Notes: a model not told the origin generated them from the sequence alone. 64,000 nucleotides of DNA from an uncultured Lachnospiraceae bacterium (GCA_910584915.1 CAJUDM010000005.1:62001-126000), one strand, 5' to 3'; positions 41,228 to 50,888 are shown, numbered from the stretch's first letter. Program-made: numbers and translations.

Positions 41228-43081
41228 TCAATACTTCCTGTACAGTTTCATATAAGACGCATCCAGCACCTCGCGATACCCTGTCTGTTCCATCCACTCA
41301 TATATGATATGATTCTGCGGCGAGTTATAGTATGCCGGATTTTCCCCCAGCTCCTTGTCCACCGCGATCACTGTCGGCAGTTTTTCCGGGCGTTCCTCAT
41401 AGTAGCGGATAAACATCTCATTGTAGGCGTTGGTCCCCTGGGTGGAGGGTGTGGCGATCTGTGCCTCCGTCCAGAGATAGACAATATTTTCACTACCGAT
41501 ATACAAAAGCTTATCCTCCGCCGTCAGCTCCGCCGTCAGCACCCGGTAATCATCCACCAATACCTGCGCCGTATCTTCCACCATAAAAATTCCCTTAGCC
41601 GGTCCCGCCTCTATCCGCCTCATCGGCGCAAGCACCGTAACCTCCATACAGCCGGAAACTCTCATCTGCACCAGCTTACAGACAAAGAGCCCGAAGAGCA
41701 CGCAGAGCACGCCTGCCCACACAAGCCCCCGCTCCCAACGCATGGTCTTCTGGACATTCCAGACCTTCACGGTGCCCCTCGCAGAGACCGGCATATCCGG
41801 CTCCTCCTCCACTGTCTCATAGCGGCTGCCAAGCATCCAGACTGCGGCGATCACACCGATGTACATCTTAGCCATGGAAGTATTTACATCCATATTTGTC
41901 ATAATAAGGACTGACAGAAGTGTCATAAACCCGGGCAACACCCCAAACCACAGGCACACCCGGTTTTCATCCGTCTTTTTTGCTGAATACAGTAAAAATC
42001 CCATCAGGGAGACGGCGAAAAATCGCCATGCCATAAAAAACTGATTTTCATTGCCAAAAAGACAGCCCGCCCCCTGCCAGATGCCGAGCGCTGCAAGCAA
42101 AAGCGCCGCCCCTATATATACAGTCTCTTTCCACCGGTCCTTTTTTTCCAGAGCCCTGTCTTTCAGAAAACTTAAGGAAAAACCTGCCGCCATCGAGATT
42201 CCCATCACAAGAAATACCGGAAATAGAATCTCTAGAAACTGAGCCCCGAAGATCTTCCACTTCACGGCAGCGGAGACCAGGGTATGAGATTCATCCTGAA
42301 AAATATTGCCAATGTATGAAAAAAACTGCCGCGGCGCCATATAACTGCACAGGTACGCCAGAAACAAAACCCCGGGGACGGCTGCACCTGCTGTAAAAAG
42401 CGCCGTTTCCCCCAGAATCCTCCTGCCCCTGCCCTCTCTCCTGCCATCCCTCTTTCCGACGCCTGCGATCCCCAGAAGATACACAGGATAGAGCAGGATC
42501 AGCGCAGGATAGGATAACATCTGTATCACCAGCAGCAGCCCCGCCGCCGCAGGATACCGCTTTTTCTCCCGCTCCCCGTGATAATACCGGTAAAAACACA
42601 AAAATATCAGCAGAATGCACCAGTACTGCTGCAGTTCAAACTCAGGGCACTGCACCCACTTGGGCAGAAAATTCAGATGCAGGAACATGAGCAGAAGAGA
42701 AAAAGTTTTCTTCATATTGCCCGCCCCTGTGGCCGTCCTGTATAAAATTACGCCTGTTATGATATGAAGCAGCGTGCCGATCACTCTGGCATAGATCACA
42801 AGATAATCCGCGGTACCCGCAAGCTTCAGATACAGCCACAGAAAAGGCGCGAGGAATACTCCACCGAGTTGATGAGATTCCCAGAGATCCAGAAATAATC
42901 TCTCTCCCGTCGCCAGCCGGTACGATACCGCCAGCGCATAACACTCGTCGATATCCAGGCTCAAAAAGATCGTCTTTATCACAGCCAGAACGGAGAGCAC
43001 CAAAAGAACAAGGCATATGCCCTGTTCCACATAGTCTGTTATCCTGTTAACTCTCCTCTCCTTCATTCGTCTCTTTTTCAT
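41228..43081 (-). CDS. Polytopic membrane glycosyltransferase-like protein (GT39/ArnT-type fold)
   Basis: A 617-residue protein with about 11-12 membrane helices and an extracytoplasmic C-terminal domain of about 130 residues. The first outer loop has acidic residues in FLSLDIDECYALAVSYRLA, a pattern seen in GT-C glycosyltransferases that use lipid-linked sugars. The start overlaps the end of the GT2 gene, so the two are coupled, and the GT2 enzyme probably makes the polyprenyl-phosphate sugar donor. The acceptor (wall polymer or protein) is unknown. AGGA lies six bases before ATG 43081. Confidence 0.8.
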   Translation of the reverse strand: MKKRRMKERRVNRITDYVEQGICLVLLVLSVLAVIKTIFLSLDIDECYALAVSYRLATGERLFLDLWESHQLGGVFLAPFLWLYLKLAGTADYLVIYARVIGTLLHIITGVILYRTATGAGNMKKTFSLLLMFLHLNFLPKWVQCPEFELQQYWCILLIFLCFYRYYHGEREKKRYPAAAGLLLVIQMLSYPALILLYPVYLLGIAGVGKRDGRREGRGRRILGETALFTAGAAVPGVLFLAYLCSYMAPRQFFSYIGNIFQDESHTLVSAAVKWKIFGAQFLEILFPVFLVMGISMAAGFSLSFLKDRALEKKDRWKETVYIGAALLLAALGIWQGAGCLFGNENQFFMAWRFFAVSLMGFLLYSAKKTDENRVCLWFGVLPGFMTLLSVLIMTNMDVNTSMAKMYIGVIAAVWMLGSRYETVEEEPDMPVSARGTVKVWNVQKTMRWERGLVWAGVLCVLFGLFVCKLVQMRVSGCMEVTVLAPMRRIEAGPAKGIFMVEDTAQVLVDDYRVLTAELTAEDKLLYIGSENIVYLWTEAQIATPSTQGTNAYNEMFIRYYEERPEKLPTVIAVDKELGENPAYYNSPQNHIIYEWMEQTGYREVLDASYMKLYRKY

Positions 43082-44009
43082 CTTTTTTCCTGATCAGTTC
43101 CACCAGATTCAACTGAAACTCAAAGTCCCGCCTGCTCTTGATCGCATTGCTGGATAAGATCAATCCGGCAAAAAACGCCTGCAATGCCGCCAGCATCACA
43201 AAACAGCAGACAAACAGCGTAGGAAAGCGGTCCACCAGCCCTGTCTCAAAATAAGTCGCCAGCACCGGGATCAAAAAGCCGATGGAGAGCGCCGCCAGTA
43301 TCACGCTGATCAGCGTAAAAAATTTAAAGGGCTGATAATTCCGGAACAGCCTCCCGATGGTCCCCAGTACCTTGATCCCGTCCGAATAGGTATTTAACTT
43401 GGAGACGCTCCCCGCGGGTCTGTCCCTGTACTCCACGATCACATTGTCGATCGCCATATTGTTATTGACCGCATGGATCGTCATCTCCGTCTCAATCTCA
43501 AACCCCCGCGAGAGGATCGGAAACGTCTTCGCGAAGCTGTAGCTGAAGGCGCGGTAGCCGGTCATGATATCCTTGATATCGCAGGCAAAGATCTTATTGA
43601 TCGAGAGGCGCACAAGAGAATTTCCCATATTGTGGAAGGGGCGCTTGTTCTCCGTAAAGTAGGTGGAGGAGAGCCGGTCTCCCACCACCATGTCCGCCTG
43701 CTTCTCCAACACCTTCGCAGCCATCTCCCTCGCGTATTCCAGCGGATAGGTATCGTCCCCGTCCGTCATGATATAACACTGCGCGTCGATCTCCCGGAAC
43801 ATCCGCCTTATCACATTTCCCTTTCCCTGCTGGTACTCATGCCGCACAACGGCGCCCGCCTCCTGCGCGATCTTTGCCGTATCGTCGGTGGAATTATTGT
43901 CATACACATAAATGACCGCTTCCGGGATATATTTTTTTGCGTCGGCGATCACCTTTCCGATAGTCCTCGCCTCATTATAACAGGGGATCAAAAGTGCGAT
44001 CCGATCCAT
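43047..44009 (-). CDS. GT2 glycosyltransferase, polyprenyl-phosphate sugar synthase type
   Basis: A 320-residue enzyme. The GT-A domain starts IALLIPCYNEARTIGKVIADA and has VYDNNSTDDTA and the metal-binding MTDGDDTYPLEYAREMA. SRGFEIETEMTIHAVNNNM and VEYRDRPAGSVSKLNT are typical of the DPM1/GtrB branch. Two C-terminal membrane helices (about 235-300) anchor it. It should transfer a sugar from a nucleotide donor to a polyprenyl phosphate for use by the neighbouring GT-C protein. Confidence 0.92.
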   Translation of the reverse strand: MDRIALLIPCYNEARTIGKVIADAKKYIPEAVIYVYDNNSTDDTAKIAQEAGAVVRHEYQQGKGNVIRRMFREIDAQCYIMTDGDDTYPLEYAREMAAKVLEKQADMVVGDRLSSTYFTENKRPFHNMGNSLVRLSINKIFACDIKDIMTGYRAFSYSFAKTFPILSRGFEIETEMTIHAVNNNMAIDNVIVEYRDRPAGSVSKLNTYSDGIKVLGTIGRLFRNYQPFKFFTLISVILAALSIGFLIPVLATYFETGLVDRFPTLFVCCFVMLAALQAFFAGLILSSNAIKSRRDFEFQLNLVELIRKKDEKETNEGEES

Positions 44010-44037
44010 TTTTTCTCCTCCGGTCTTCTTACAAATA

Positions 44038-45282
44038 CTATTTTATTACAATCCTCTTAAAGTTCTTCTTCCCTCTCTTTAAAATAATGCCGTCCCCGTC
44101 AAAAACGTTTATATCGTAGGACGCTTTGATATCCGTCACCTTTTCATCATTCACACTGACGCCGCCCTGTTCGATGGCACGCCGTCCCTCGGAGCGCGAT
44201 GCCACTAACCCGGAAGCTGTCAGCATACCGATCAGGTCAATCTTGCCGTCCCGGAAATTCTCCTCCGTAAGTTCCGCCTTCGGCATGTTTTCAATACTGC
44301 CGCTGCCGCCAAAGAGCCCCTTCGACGCCTCCCTCGCCTTTCCGGCTTCCTCCTCGCCGTGCACCAGATTTGTCAGTTCATACGCCAGGATATCCTTCGC
44401 CTCGTTCAACTGGCTGCCCTCCCACCTATCCATCTCATCGATCTGTTCGATGGGCAGGAAAGTCAGCATCCGCAGGCATTTCAGCACATCCGCATCCCCG
44501 ATGTTTCTCCAGTACTGGTAGAACTCATAGGGCGTCGTCTTGTTGGGATCAAGCCATACCGCACCTTTCTGCGTCTTGCCCATCTTCTTGCCCTCCGAGT
44601 TCATCAGCAGGGTGATCGTCATGGCATAGGCGTCCCTGCCAAGTTTCTTCCGGATCAGTTCCGTACCGCCTAACATATTGCTCCACTGATCATCCCCGCC
44701 GAACTGCATATTACAGCCGTAGCGCTTGTAAAGCTCCAGAAAATCGTAGGACTGCATGATCATGTAGTTAAACTCCAGAAAACTTAAGCCCTTCTCCATC
44801 CTCTGCTTATAGCATTCCGCCCGCAGCATCGTATTGACGGAAAAGCAGGCGCCGATATCCCTGATAAACTCGATATAGTTTAAGTCCCTGAGCCACTCGG
44901 CGTTGTTGACCATCATCGCCTTCCCCTTTGATGTGCAGTCCCCCTCGCCGAACTCGATAAAACGGCTCATCTGTCTCTTAAAGCACTCGCAGTTATGGTC
45001 GATCATCTCTGTGGTCATCATATTCCGCATATCCGTCCTGCCGGAGGGATCGCCGATCATACCGGTGCCGCCGCCGATCAGCGCGATCGGCGTGTTGCCC
45101 GCCATCTGCAGCCGCTTCATCAGGCAGAGCGCCATAAAGTGCCCCACATGCAGGGAATCCGCCGTGGGATCAAAGCCGATATAAAAAATGGCTTTTCCGT
45201 CGTTTACCAGTTCTCTTATCTCCTCTTCATCCGTGAGCTGCGCTAACAGCCCCCTTGCCTGCAATTCTTCAAATATTTTCAT
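44038..45282 (-). CDS. tyrS: Tyrosyl-tRNA synthetase
   Basis: A 414-residue class I synthetase. The HIGH motif appears as HVGHF in DSLHVGHFMALCLMK near residue 43, and the KMSKS loop as KKMGKTQKGAVW near 234. A tyrosine-binding MQSYDFLELYKRYGCNMQFGGDDQW lies between them, and a C-terminal S4 RNA-binding domain (about 350-414) is present. No T-box leader could be recognised in the 178-base AT-rich upstream gap, which otherwise shows no features. Confidence 0.97.
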   Translation of the reverse strand: MKIFEELQARGLLAQLTDEEEIRELVNDGKAIFYIGFDPTADSLHVGHFMALCLMKRLQMAGNTPIALIGGGTGMIGDPSGRTDMRNMMTTEMIDHNCECFKRQMSRFIEFGEGDCTSKGKAMMVNNAEWLRDLNYIEFIRDIGACFSVNTMLRAECYKQRMEKGLSFLEFNYMIMQSYDFLELYKRYGCNMQFGGDDQWSNMLGGTELIRKKLGRDAYAMTITLLMNSEGKKMGKTQKGAVWLDPNKTTPYEFYQYWRNIGDADVLKCLRMLTFLPIEQIDEMDRWEGSQLNEAKDILAYELTNLVHGEEEAGKAREASKGLFGGSGSIENMPKAELTEENFRDGKIDLIGMLTASGLVASRSEGRRAIEQGGVSVNDEKVTDIKASYDINVFDGDGIILKRGKKNFKRIVIK

Positions 45283-45460
45283 AATCTTCTCCTCTTTTCT
45301 GTCATTTTCGAATTAAATTATTTGTATACTGAATATTTATTTATTGAATCATCTATGGTATTCTTATCTGCATTCCTTTCCCGATTCCCGCCATTTATTC
45401 CGAAAACTTTACTAAATTCTATCTTTTTTTGCCGCTGTTTCGCTTTCCTAACTGTTTCGC

Positions 45461-46543
45461 TCATGACACAGCGCGCTTCCTGCTCCAAAGTTTCCGGATA
45501 CCGTCGAACGCAAAGATCATCAGGATCGACCAGGCCGCACACGCCGCCAGAATAAACACGATCCTCGCAGGATACGAGAACGAGTACAGATAAACCTGTA
45601 TGATCTGCCCGGTCCACCAATGCACACAGTAGATCGGCAGACTCAACTTCCCAAGCCACTCAAATATACGCCCGTGCAGCTTTCCCGTGTAGCTCACGCC
45701 GCTCAGGGTGATCGTCAGTGAAAGTGCCAGAAACGCGATCACCGTCTCAAAGGTGTAAGCGTTCGGCTCTGATGCCGCAAAGACAAAGCACAGCGCGATC
45801 CCCGCAAGCTCCGCCACGGTCAGCAGGATCTTAACGGGCATCCCGAACTTTTTCTCCGACAGACGCACTGACGCCAGATAAATGCCGAACCCGAGCGTCA
45901 GGTTTGAGAACGCCACCAAAAGCGCGGAGTAGCCCACCGGCGTCGTCTCGCCCCAGGGCCAGGAACCTCCCATATGCAGGATCATCCAGCCGTGGATCAG
46001 GACAGGCACAAACCACACGATATAGCATTGAAATACATCCCCCGCCTTCAGGCAGAGATAGACGATCAACGGCAGCGTGAACATCATCGCCGACACATAC
46101 CACAGCGGCGCGTTCATAAAGAGATCCAGTCTGACGGGTATCACCCCTCCCATCGGCAGAAAGAACAGCTCAAAGGGCAGGATAGCCAGTTCATGCACCA
46201 TATCTGCAGAAAAGTTTCTCACCGATATGATGCGCCAGATATAAGCCGCCAGCGTTCCGCACGCTGCATAGGGAAAGATCCTCTTTATCTTATTCAGTGT
46301 GTAATCCACCGCGTAGCGCATCTTTCCGGAAATCTCTCTCTTCTCCCTCGCAATATGCCGCATCGCCATCGCACCGGAAATAAAAAAGAAAAATTCCACC
46401 GCCACAAACCCGCTCGGCAATATCGTGCCCGTCTCAAAGTCCTGAGCGTTGTGATGTATGACGATCATCACGCAGAATAAAAACCTGCACAGCTCGATAT
46501 ATCCGTTTTTCGCTTTCTGAATGTCTTTCTTTTTTGTGTCCAT
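45461..46543 (-). CDS. Acyltransferase-3 family membrane protein
   Basis: A 360-residue membrane protein with about ten helices, of the family that O-acetylates surface sugars. The N-terminal motif IELCRFLFCVMIVIHHNAQD supplies the conserved Arg and His, and SGFVAVEFFFFISGAMAMRH matches the following family block. ATG 46543 is preferred over an upstream ATG, though neither has a strong binding site. Near the glycosyltransferases it may modify their product, which is inference only. Confidence 0.87.
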   Translation of the reverse strand: MDTKKKDIQKAKNGYIELCRFLFCVMIVIHHNAQDFETGTILPSGFVAVEFFFFISGAMAMRHIAREKREISGKMRYAVDYTLNKIKRIFPYAACGTLAAYIWRIISVRNFSADMVHELAILPFELFFLPMGGVIPVRLDLFMNAPLWYVSAMMFTLPLIVYLCLKAGDVFQCYIVWFVPVLIHGWMILHMGGSWPWGETTPVGYSALLVAFSNLTLGFGIYLASVRLSEKKFGMPVKILLTVAELAGIALCFVFAASEPNAYTFETVIAFLALSLTITLSGVSYTGKLHGRIFEWLGKLSLPIYCVHWWTGQIIQVYLYSFSYPARIVFILAACAAWSILMIFAFDGIRKLWSRKRAVS

Positions 46544-46579
46544 ACAATATATGTCTCTTTCTCTGGTATAGTATATCAA

Positions 46580-46750
46580 TCATATCGCAGAAGCCAATTC
46601 AGACATTACACCTGTTAACTTGCCGTTAATCGGATCCACCAAAATCAGGAGAAACTCCGCTTCCCGCTGCAGTGCGATCTGCTTTTCAAATCGTACTGGT
46701 TTCAGTACACAGATCGTGCCGCAGAGGATAACCTCGCCTGCGCTCCGCCA
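46580..46750 (-). other. 56-codon open extension in frame beyond the VWA stop codon
   Basis: Directly after the TGA of the VWA gene the same frame stays open for 56 codons and looks like protein (GEVILCGTICVLKPVRFEKQ, then IALQREAEFLLILVDPINGK), ending at 46580. There is no ATG or GTG near its beginning. It may be a read-through tail, a fusion lost by a new stop codon, or the end of a decayed gene. Confidence 0.4.
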
Positions 46751-47956
46751 TCATTTATTTGCCATCAGTTTTATCATGCCCTCGTTGAGCCCCTTCACCG
46801 TCAGCTTGTACATCGGGAGCATCTCCTTGATCGCGGTCTCTGCCTCCCGCCAGGGTGCTCTGCCCGGTGCCATCTTCGGGTTCATCCACACGATCTTTTT
46901 ATAATGCTTTTTCATGAGCTGCAGCCACTCGTAGCCGGAGAGCCCGCCGTTTGGCCCCCGGTAGTTTCCGCTGGTGGAATACAGTTCCTCTGGCGCCATC
47001 GCCGCGTCGCCCACGATGATCACCTTGTAATCGCTGTCTAAATTGCGGAACATCCACTCCGTATCCACCCACTCGCCGTTCTCGCACTCCGGCGTCTTAT
47101 AGAGTTTGCTGTAGATACAATTGTGGAAATAATAACATTTCACATCCTTGAAATGATTCGATTTATTTACCGCCTGGAACAGGTCGTTCATCAGGGAGCT
47201 GTATGGGATCATCGTCCCGCCCGAGTCAAAGAGCAGCAGAAGCTTCACCGCGTTCTTTCTGGGCTTCTCCATCACGATCTGCAGGCAGCCGCCGTTGTTG
47301 CAGGTCTTGTCCACGGTGCCCGGGATATCCAGTTCCGTCTTCGGGATATCCAGCTTTGTGGAAAACTGTCTGAGCCTCCGGAAGGCAAGCTGGAACTGCC
47401 TGTTGTCTAACACCCTGTCATCCCGGAAATCCTTGTATTTTCTGGCGCCGATCACCGAGAAGGCGGACTGGTAACCGGTCTTTCCGCCAACCCTGACGCC
47501 GCCCACGTTGCCGCCCATATTGCCAAACGACGTCTTGCCCATGGTGCCGATCCAGAAGGAGCCGCCGTTGTGCTCCTCATTCTGGTCACGCAGCCTGTCC
47601 TTGAATGTCTGCTCCACATCCTCCTTGTCGATGACCGTGTTGTCCTCCATCTGGTTTAAGTGCGCCCTCGCCTCCTCGTGGGCGAGCTCCATCATATCAG
47701 ACTTGTCAAGCCATCTGAGCATCTGCGCCGTGACCTCATTTTCCGTCTTCACGCCCTTGAAGCATTCCTCGAACGCCATATCGAATTTATCAAATTCCGT
47801 CTCACTCTTGACAAGGATCATCCTGGCAAGATAGTAGAACTGCGTGAGGCTGCTGCCCGCCATGCCCTTCTCCAGGGCGCTCTGCAGCGTCAGCCACTCG
47901 CTCATCGTGATGTGAAGCCCCTTCGCCTTACATATCTGAAAAAAAGGATAAAACAT
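46751..47956 (-). CDS. VWA-domain protein (CoxE-like), partner of the MoxR ATPase
   Basis: A 401-residue soluble protein. The helical N-terminal half (about 1-200) is followed by a von Willebrand A domain starting VKLLLLFDSGGTMIPYSS near residue 240. The metal-ion-dependent adhesion site, usually DxSxS, reads DSGGT and is degenerate. KVIIVGDAAMAPEEL and KIVWMNPKMAPGR are later VWA elements. Pairing with a MoxR ATPase is a common two-gene module acting as a chaperone that inserts metals or assembles complexes; the client is unknown here. ACAGGAGAC precedes ATG 47956. Confidence 0.85.
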   Translation of the reverse strand: MFYPFFQICKAKGLHITMSEWLTLQSALEKGMAGSSLTQFYYLARMILVKSETEFDKFDMAFEECFKGVKTENEVTAQMLRWLDKSDMMELAHEEARAHLNQMEDNTVIDKEDVEQTFKDRLRDQNEEHNGGSFWIGTMGKTSFGNMGGNVGGVRVGGKTGYQSAFSVIGARKYKDFRDDRVLDNRQFQLAFRRLRQFSTKLDIPKTELDIPGTVDKTCNNGGCLQIVMEKPRKNAVKLLLLFDSGGTMIPYSSLMNDLFQAVNKSNHFKDVKCYYFHNCIYSKLYKTPECENGEWVDTEWMFRNLDSDYKVIIVGDAAMAPEELYSTSGNYRGPNGGLSGYEWLQLMKKHYKKIVWMNPKMAPGRAPWREAETAIKEMLPMYKLTVKGLNEGMIKLMANK

Positions 47957-47997
47957 AACTTGTCTCCTGTAATACCATTTAGTTTACGGTACCAGAC

Positions 47998-48193
47998 GCC
48001 GTGAGGAAACAACGGGCAGCGCGCTTCGCGAGCAGTCCTTATGTTACAATAAAATACTCCGTCGCCACGCTCTCGCTGGCTCTGTTTTTCAAGAGCCTGT
48101 GAAATAGCGTAGCGGACACTAAGCTCGTAAAATACCTCGCTAAGTGCCGACGCTTTTTAACGGGCTCCTTGAGCATTTTATTTTCCTCACGGC
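47998..48193. repeat. Structured repeat with 12-bp inverted ends between MoxR and VWA genes
   Basis: GCCGTGAGGAAA (47998-48009) is the exact complement of TTTCCTCACGGC (48182-48193), and the imperfect similarity continues outward for about 25 bases on each side. Inside are AATAAAAT/ATTTTATT, a GGCTCT/AGAGCC hairpin (48078-48097) and a multi-part stem AGCGT...ACGCT. A 26-codon frame (48219 to 48142, after AGGAGA) starts in the right arm but is probably part of the repeat. It looks like a MITE-like unit inserted in the operon. Confidence 0.6.
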
Positions 48194-48245
48194 TGGGTGA
48201 AAGATTTGACTAAACGACATTGCTGTCTCCTATTCCAGTCCCACA

Positions 48246-49058
48246 TCAGATGCCGTGCTGTCGTACAGTCTCCAGATCCTCGTCCTTCTTCACGACGACG
48301 CCGAGGAACGGCATCTTTGCACGCAGCACATCCGCCGGGATCCCGCCGATCTGCAGCGCGTTGATCCAGTCGATCAGCTCCGAGGTGCTGGGTTTCTTGC
48401 GGATATCGCGCATCGCGCGGATATCGTAGAAGATCTCCATCGCCTGCCGCATCAGATTCTCCTCCACATCGGGATAGTGTGTCTTTACGATCTCCTCCAT
48501 CAGTTCTTTATCCGGGAAGTCGATATAGTGGAAGATACATCTGCGCAGGAACGCGTCCGGTAACTCCTTCTCCGCGTTGGACGTGATGATCACGATTGGG
48601 CGGTGTTTCGCCTTGACCGTGCGCTTCGTCTCATGGATATAGAATTCCATCTGGTCGAGCTCCCAGAGCAGGTCGTTGGGGAACTCCAGATCCGCCTTGT
48701 CGATCTCATCGATCAGAAGCACCACCTGCTCCTCCGAGTCGAATGCCTCCCCCAGCTTGCCCAACTTGATATAGCGGGCGATATCGTCCACGCCCTCCTC
48801 GCCGAACTGTCCGTCGTAGAGACGCTGGATCGTGTCGTACATGTAGAGCCCGTCCTGCGCCTTCGTGGTGGACTTGATGTTCCAGATGATCAGCTTCTTG
48901 CCCAGCGACTGCGCCACCGCCTCCGCCAGCATCGTCTTGCCGGTGCCCGGCTCCCCCTTGATCAGGAGGGGCTTCTGCAGAGCGATCGCCACGTTCACGC
49001 CGTCCATCAATTCCCTCGAAGCTACATACTGGTTGGTACTGTTAAATCCCTGATTCAT
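48246..49058 (-). CDS. MoxR-family AAA+ ATPase
   Basis: A 270-residue ATPase. Walker A is IKGEPGTGKTMLAEAVA near residue 33, Walker B is VVLLIDEIDKADLEFPNDLL near 113, sensor 1 is VIITSNAEKELPDAF, and the arginine finger is in LRRCIFHYIDFPD. It is the upstream partner of the VWA protein, with which such ATPases form a remodelling or metal-insertion complex. GGAGGAGAAC precedes ATG 49058. An AT-rich gap of 164 bases lies upstream, with a possible minus-strand TATAAT near 49206 but no sure -35. Confidence 0.93.
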   Translation of the reverse strand: MNQGFNSTNQYVASRELMDGVNVAIALQKPLLIKGEPGTGKTMLAEAVAQSLGKKLIIWNIKSTTKAQDGLYMYDTIQRLYDGQFGEEGVDDIARYIKLGKLGEAFDSEEQVVLLIDEIDKADLEFPNDLLWELDQMEFYIHETKRTVKAKHRPIVIITSNAEKELPDAFLRRCIFHYIDFPDKELMEEIVKTHYPDVEENLMRQAMEIFYDIRAMRDIRKKPSTSELIDWINALQIGGIPADVLRAKMPFLGVVVKKDEDLETVRQHGI

Positions 49059-49222
49059 TGTTCTCCTCCATCTGCTCTTTTCTTTCCGCCATCCGTGATT
49101 TATTTCTTTTAGGACGCTTCAACTTCCATATCCGCTTGATTTAGCACTCTTTGCTTTGCGGCAGGGTTATTGACTTCGCCGAAATATTTTCCACTGCATT
49201 AATATATTATATAAAATTAATA

Positions 49223-50842
49223 TCAAAAAGCAATAGGATATGTCTCCACGCTCTCCTCAATACCGTCTCCGTCAACAGGATACCGGATCGCCTCCATCTC
49301 CCGCATTCCCGCCGGCACCAGCACATACTCTTTCAGGACAACATGTTCCGCATACGGCAGTATCCGCCAATCGCCATATATCACCGAACCCTCATCTTTC
49401 TCCAGCAGATACAACGGCTCGTACTCTGCACTGTCCTCGTACCAGGTAAAGACGGCATCCACATTCATTGTCTCATCTCCGGGATTTGCGAAGCGCCAGG
49501 TGACCTCCACCACTTCCATATCATCCCACTCTCTCCAGTCCTCAGCATAACCGTACTCATATACATAGTACCCTTCCGGGGGCGCCTCCACGACTGCAGC
49601 GCTGTAATCCTCCACCACCGGGAATCCCTCCGCAAAAATATCATCATATTCCTGCACTTCCGGTATTTCATCGTACTTCCATTCAGAGGACAGAATGCTC
49701 TCCTCCTGCTCTTTGACGTCCTCTCCGCTCTCCGATTCCGCGGAAATACCGCTCTCTTCTATCTGCAGCGGTACGCTCACTCTCCTCCGCAGATCAGGAT
49801 TTCCATATCTTTCTCTTCTCTCGTCAAAAGAGATCCTGATCTTTTCTGCGCCATCGTCTACAAAAAAGAAAAACTTTCCCTTCTTCCCCTCCTCGGAATA
49901 GAGTCCCAGATAATCATACTCCTTCAGGGCATCCTCCTCCTCGACCGATCCCCCTCCAAAAAGCTCCGATATCGCATAGGGTTCCAGATATCTTTTACAG
50001 GATAAACCATCTGACACATATATTTCACTGGATATCCTGTCCTCCTCCTCTATCGGCGGCGTCGCTGCCGTACCTTCTTCCGGTTCGTCAAAGACTCCGT
50101 TATTCCCTCCGCCGCTGTCTGCTTCCGTTTCGCCCCACTCACTCTCAGGCAGTATCTTCACTGTCACCGCAATCAGTTTTTCCCCTGCCGGCATGCCCTC
50201 AAACCCGGATGTGTTTATCACTTCCGCTTTGTCCACGATAAACAGTCTGTCGTATATGTCAAAAAGCTGTCCGACATCTGCCATCTCCCACTCGAACTCC
50301 GCGGTTTCATCGGATTCCTCCGCTTTTTCGCCGGACCTTCCATAGCCCCCGGCATCATCGGGCTCTCCGCCCGGCTGTCCGTAATCCCCTTCGTCGTACA
50401 GTTCTCCCGATTCTACGCCGGCGCTCCCCGGATCCGCAGTACCCGGAATATCCGAGGTAGCGATCTTTCGCAACAAAAGCAACGCCGCTGAGATCACGCT
50501 GCACAGTATTATGATGGCGCCACAGACCAGGTAAAACCTGTTCAAAAATTTTTTACTTCTCTCCGCCTGTTCCTGTGCATATCTTCTGTACGCTGCGCTA
50601 TCCTGATAAGGATTCCCCGTTGGCTGTCCCGTTGGAGCCAAGTCCGGCTGTCCCTGCCGGTAAACAGGGGAGGCAGTACCCGCAGGCGCGTTCGCGGAAA
50701 TTTTCCCATCATCCTCGAATCTGGCGCTGTAATACCTGCTTACGTCTATCTCCCCCTGCCTGTTGTTAAAATATCCGCACTTCGGGCAGATACCGCTGTA
50801 CATTGCCTCATCAAACTGTTTTCCGCATTTTCCACATTTCAT
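49223..50842 (-). CDS. Zinc-ribbon membrane protein, fused two-domain form (A+B)
   Basis: A 539-residue protein. The N-terminal zinc ribbon MKCGKCGKQFDEAMYSGICP has CxxC...CxxC. A linker and one membrane helix (about 98-118, FYLVCGAIIILCSVISAALL) follow, then an acidic stretch. Outside domain A (about 175-365) ends in RRRVSVPLQIEESG, and domain B (about 405-539) starts at EDYSAAVVEAPPEGYY and ends at EYVLVPAGMREMEAIRY. A and B match the separate genes at 51371/50889 and 52797/52261, so this is a fusion of paralogous modules. The family is unnamed to me. The zinc ribbon would be cytoplasmic. Confidence 0.85.
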   Translation of the reverse strand: MKCGKCGKQFDEAMYSGICPKCGYFNNRQGEIDVSRYYSARFEDDGKISANAPAGTASPVYRQGQPDLAPTGQPTGNPYQDSAAYRRYAQEQAERSKKFLNRFYLVCGAIIILCSVISAALLLLRKIATSDIPGTADPGSAGVESGELYDEGDYGQPGGEPDDAGGYGRSGEKAEESDETAEFEWEMADVGQLFDIYDRLFIVDKAEVINTSGFEGMPAGEKLIAVTVKILPESEWGETEADSGGGNNGVFDEPEEGTAATPPIEEEDRISSEIYVSDGLSCKRYLEPYAISELFGGGSVEEEDALKEYDYLGLYSEEGKKGKFFFFVDDGAEKIRISFDERRERYGNPDLRRRVSVPLQIEESGISAESESGEDVKEQEESILSSEWKYDEIPEVQEYDDIFAEGFPVVEDYSAAVVEAPPEGYYVYEYGYAEDWREWDDMEVVEVTWRFANPGDETMNVDAVFTWYEDSAEYEPLYLLEKDEGSVIYGDWRILPYAEHVVLKEYVLVPAGMREMEAIRYPVDGDGIEESVETYPIAF

Positions 50843-50888
50843 GATATATCCTCATTATCCATATGCCCCGCCGCCGTCCATTTTGTCA

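Noticed and set aside
45283..45460. T-box riboswitch before tyrS
   Set aside because: No T-box core sequence or antiterminator pairing could be found in the AT-rich gap.
48142..48219. 26-codon ORF after MoxR as a real gene
   Set aside because: It starts inside one arm of the structured repeat and ends inside it, so it is more simply a by-product of the repeat despite an AGGAGA site.
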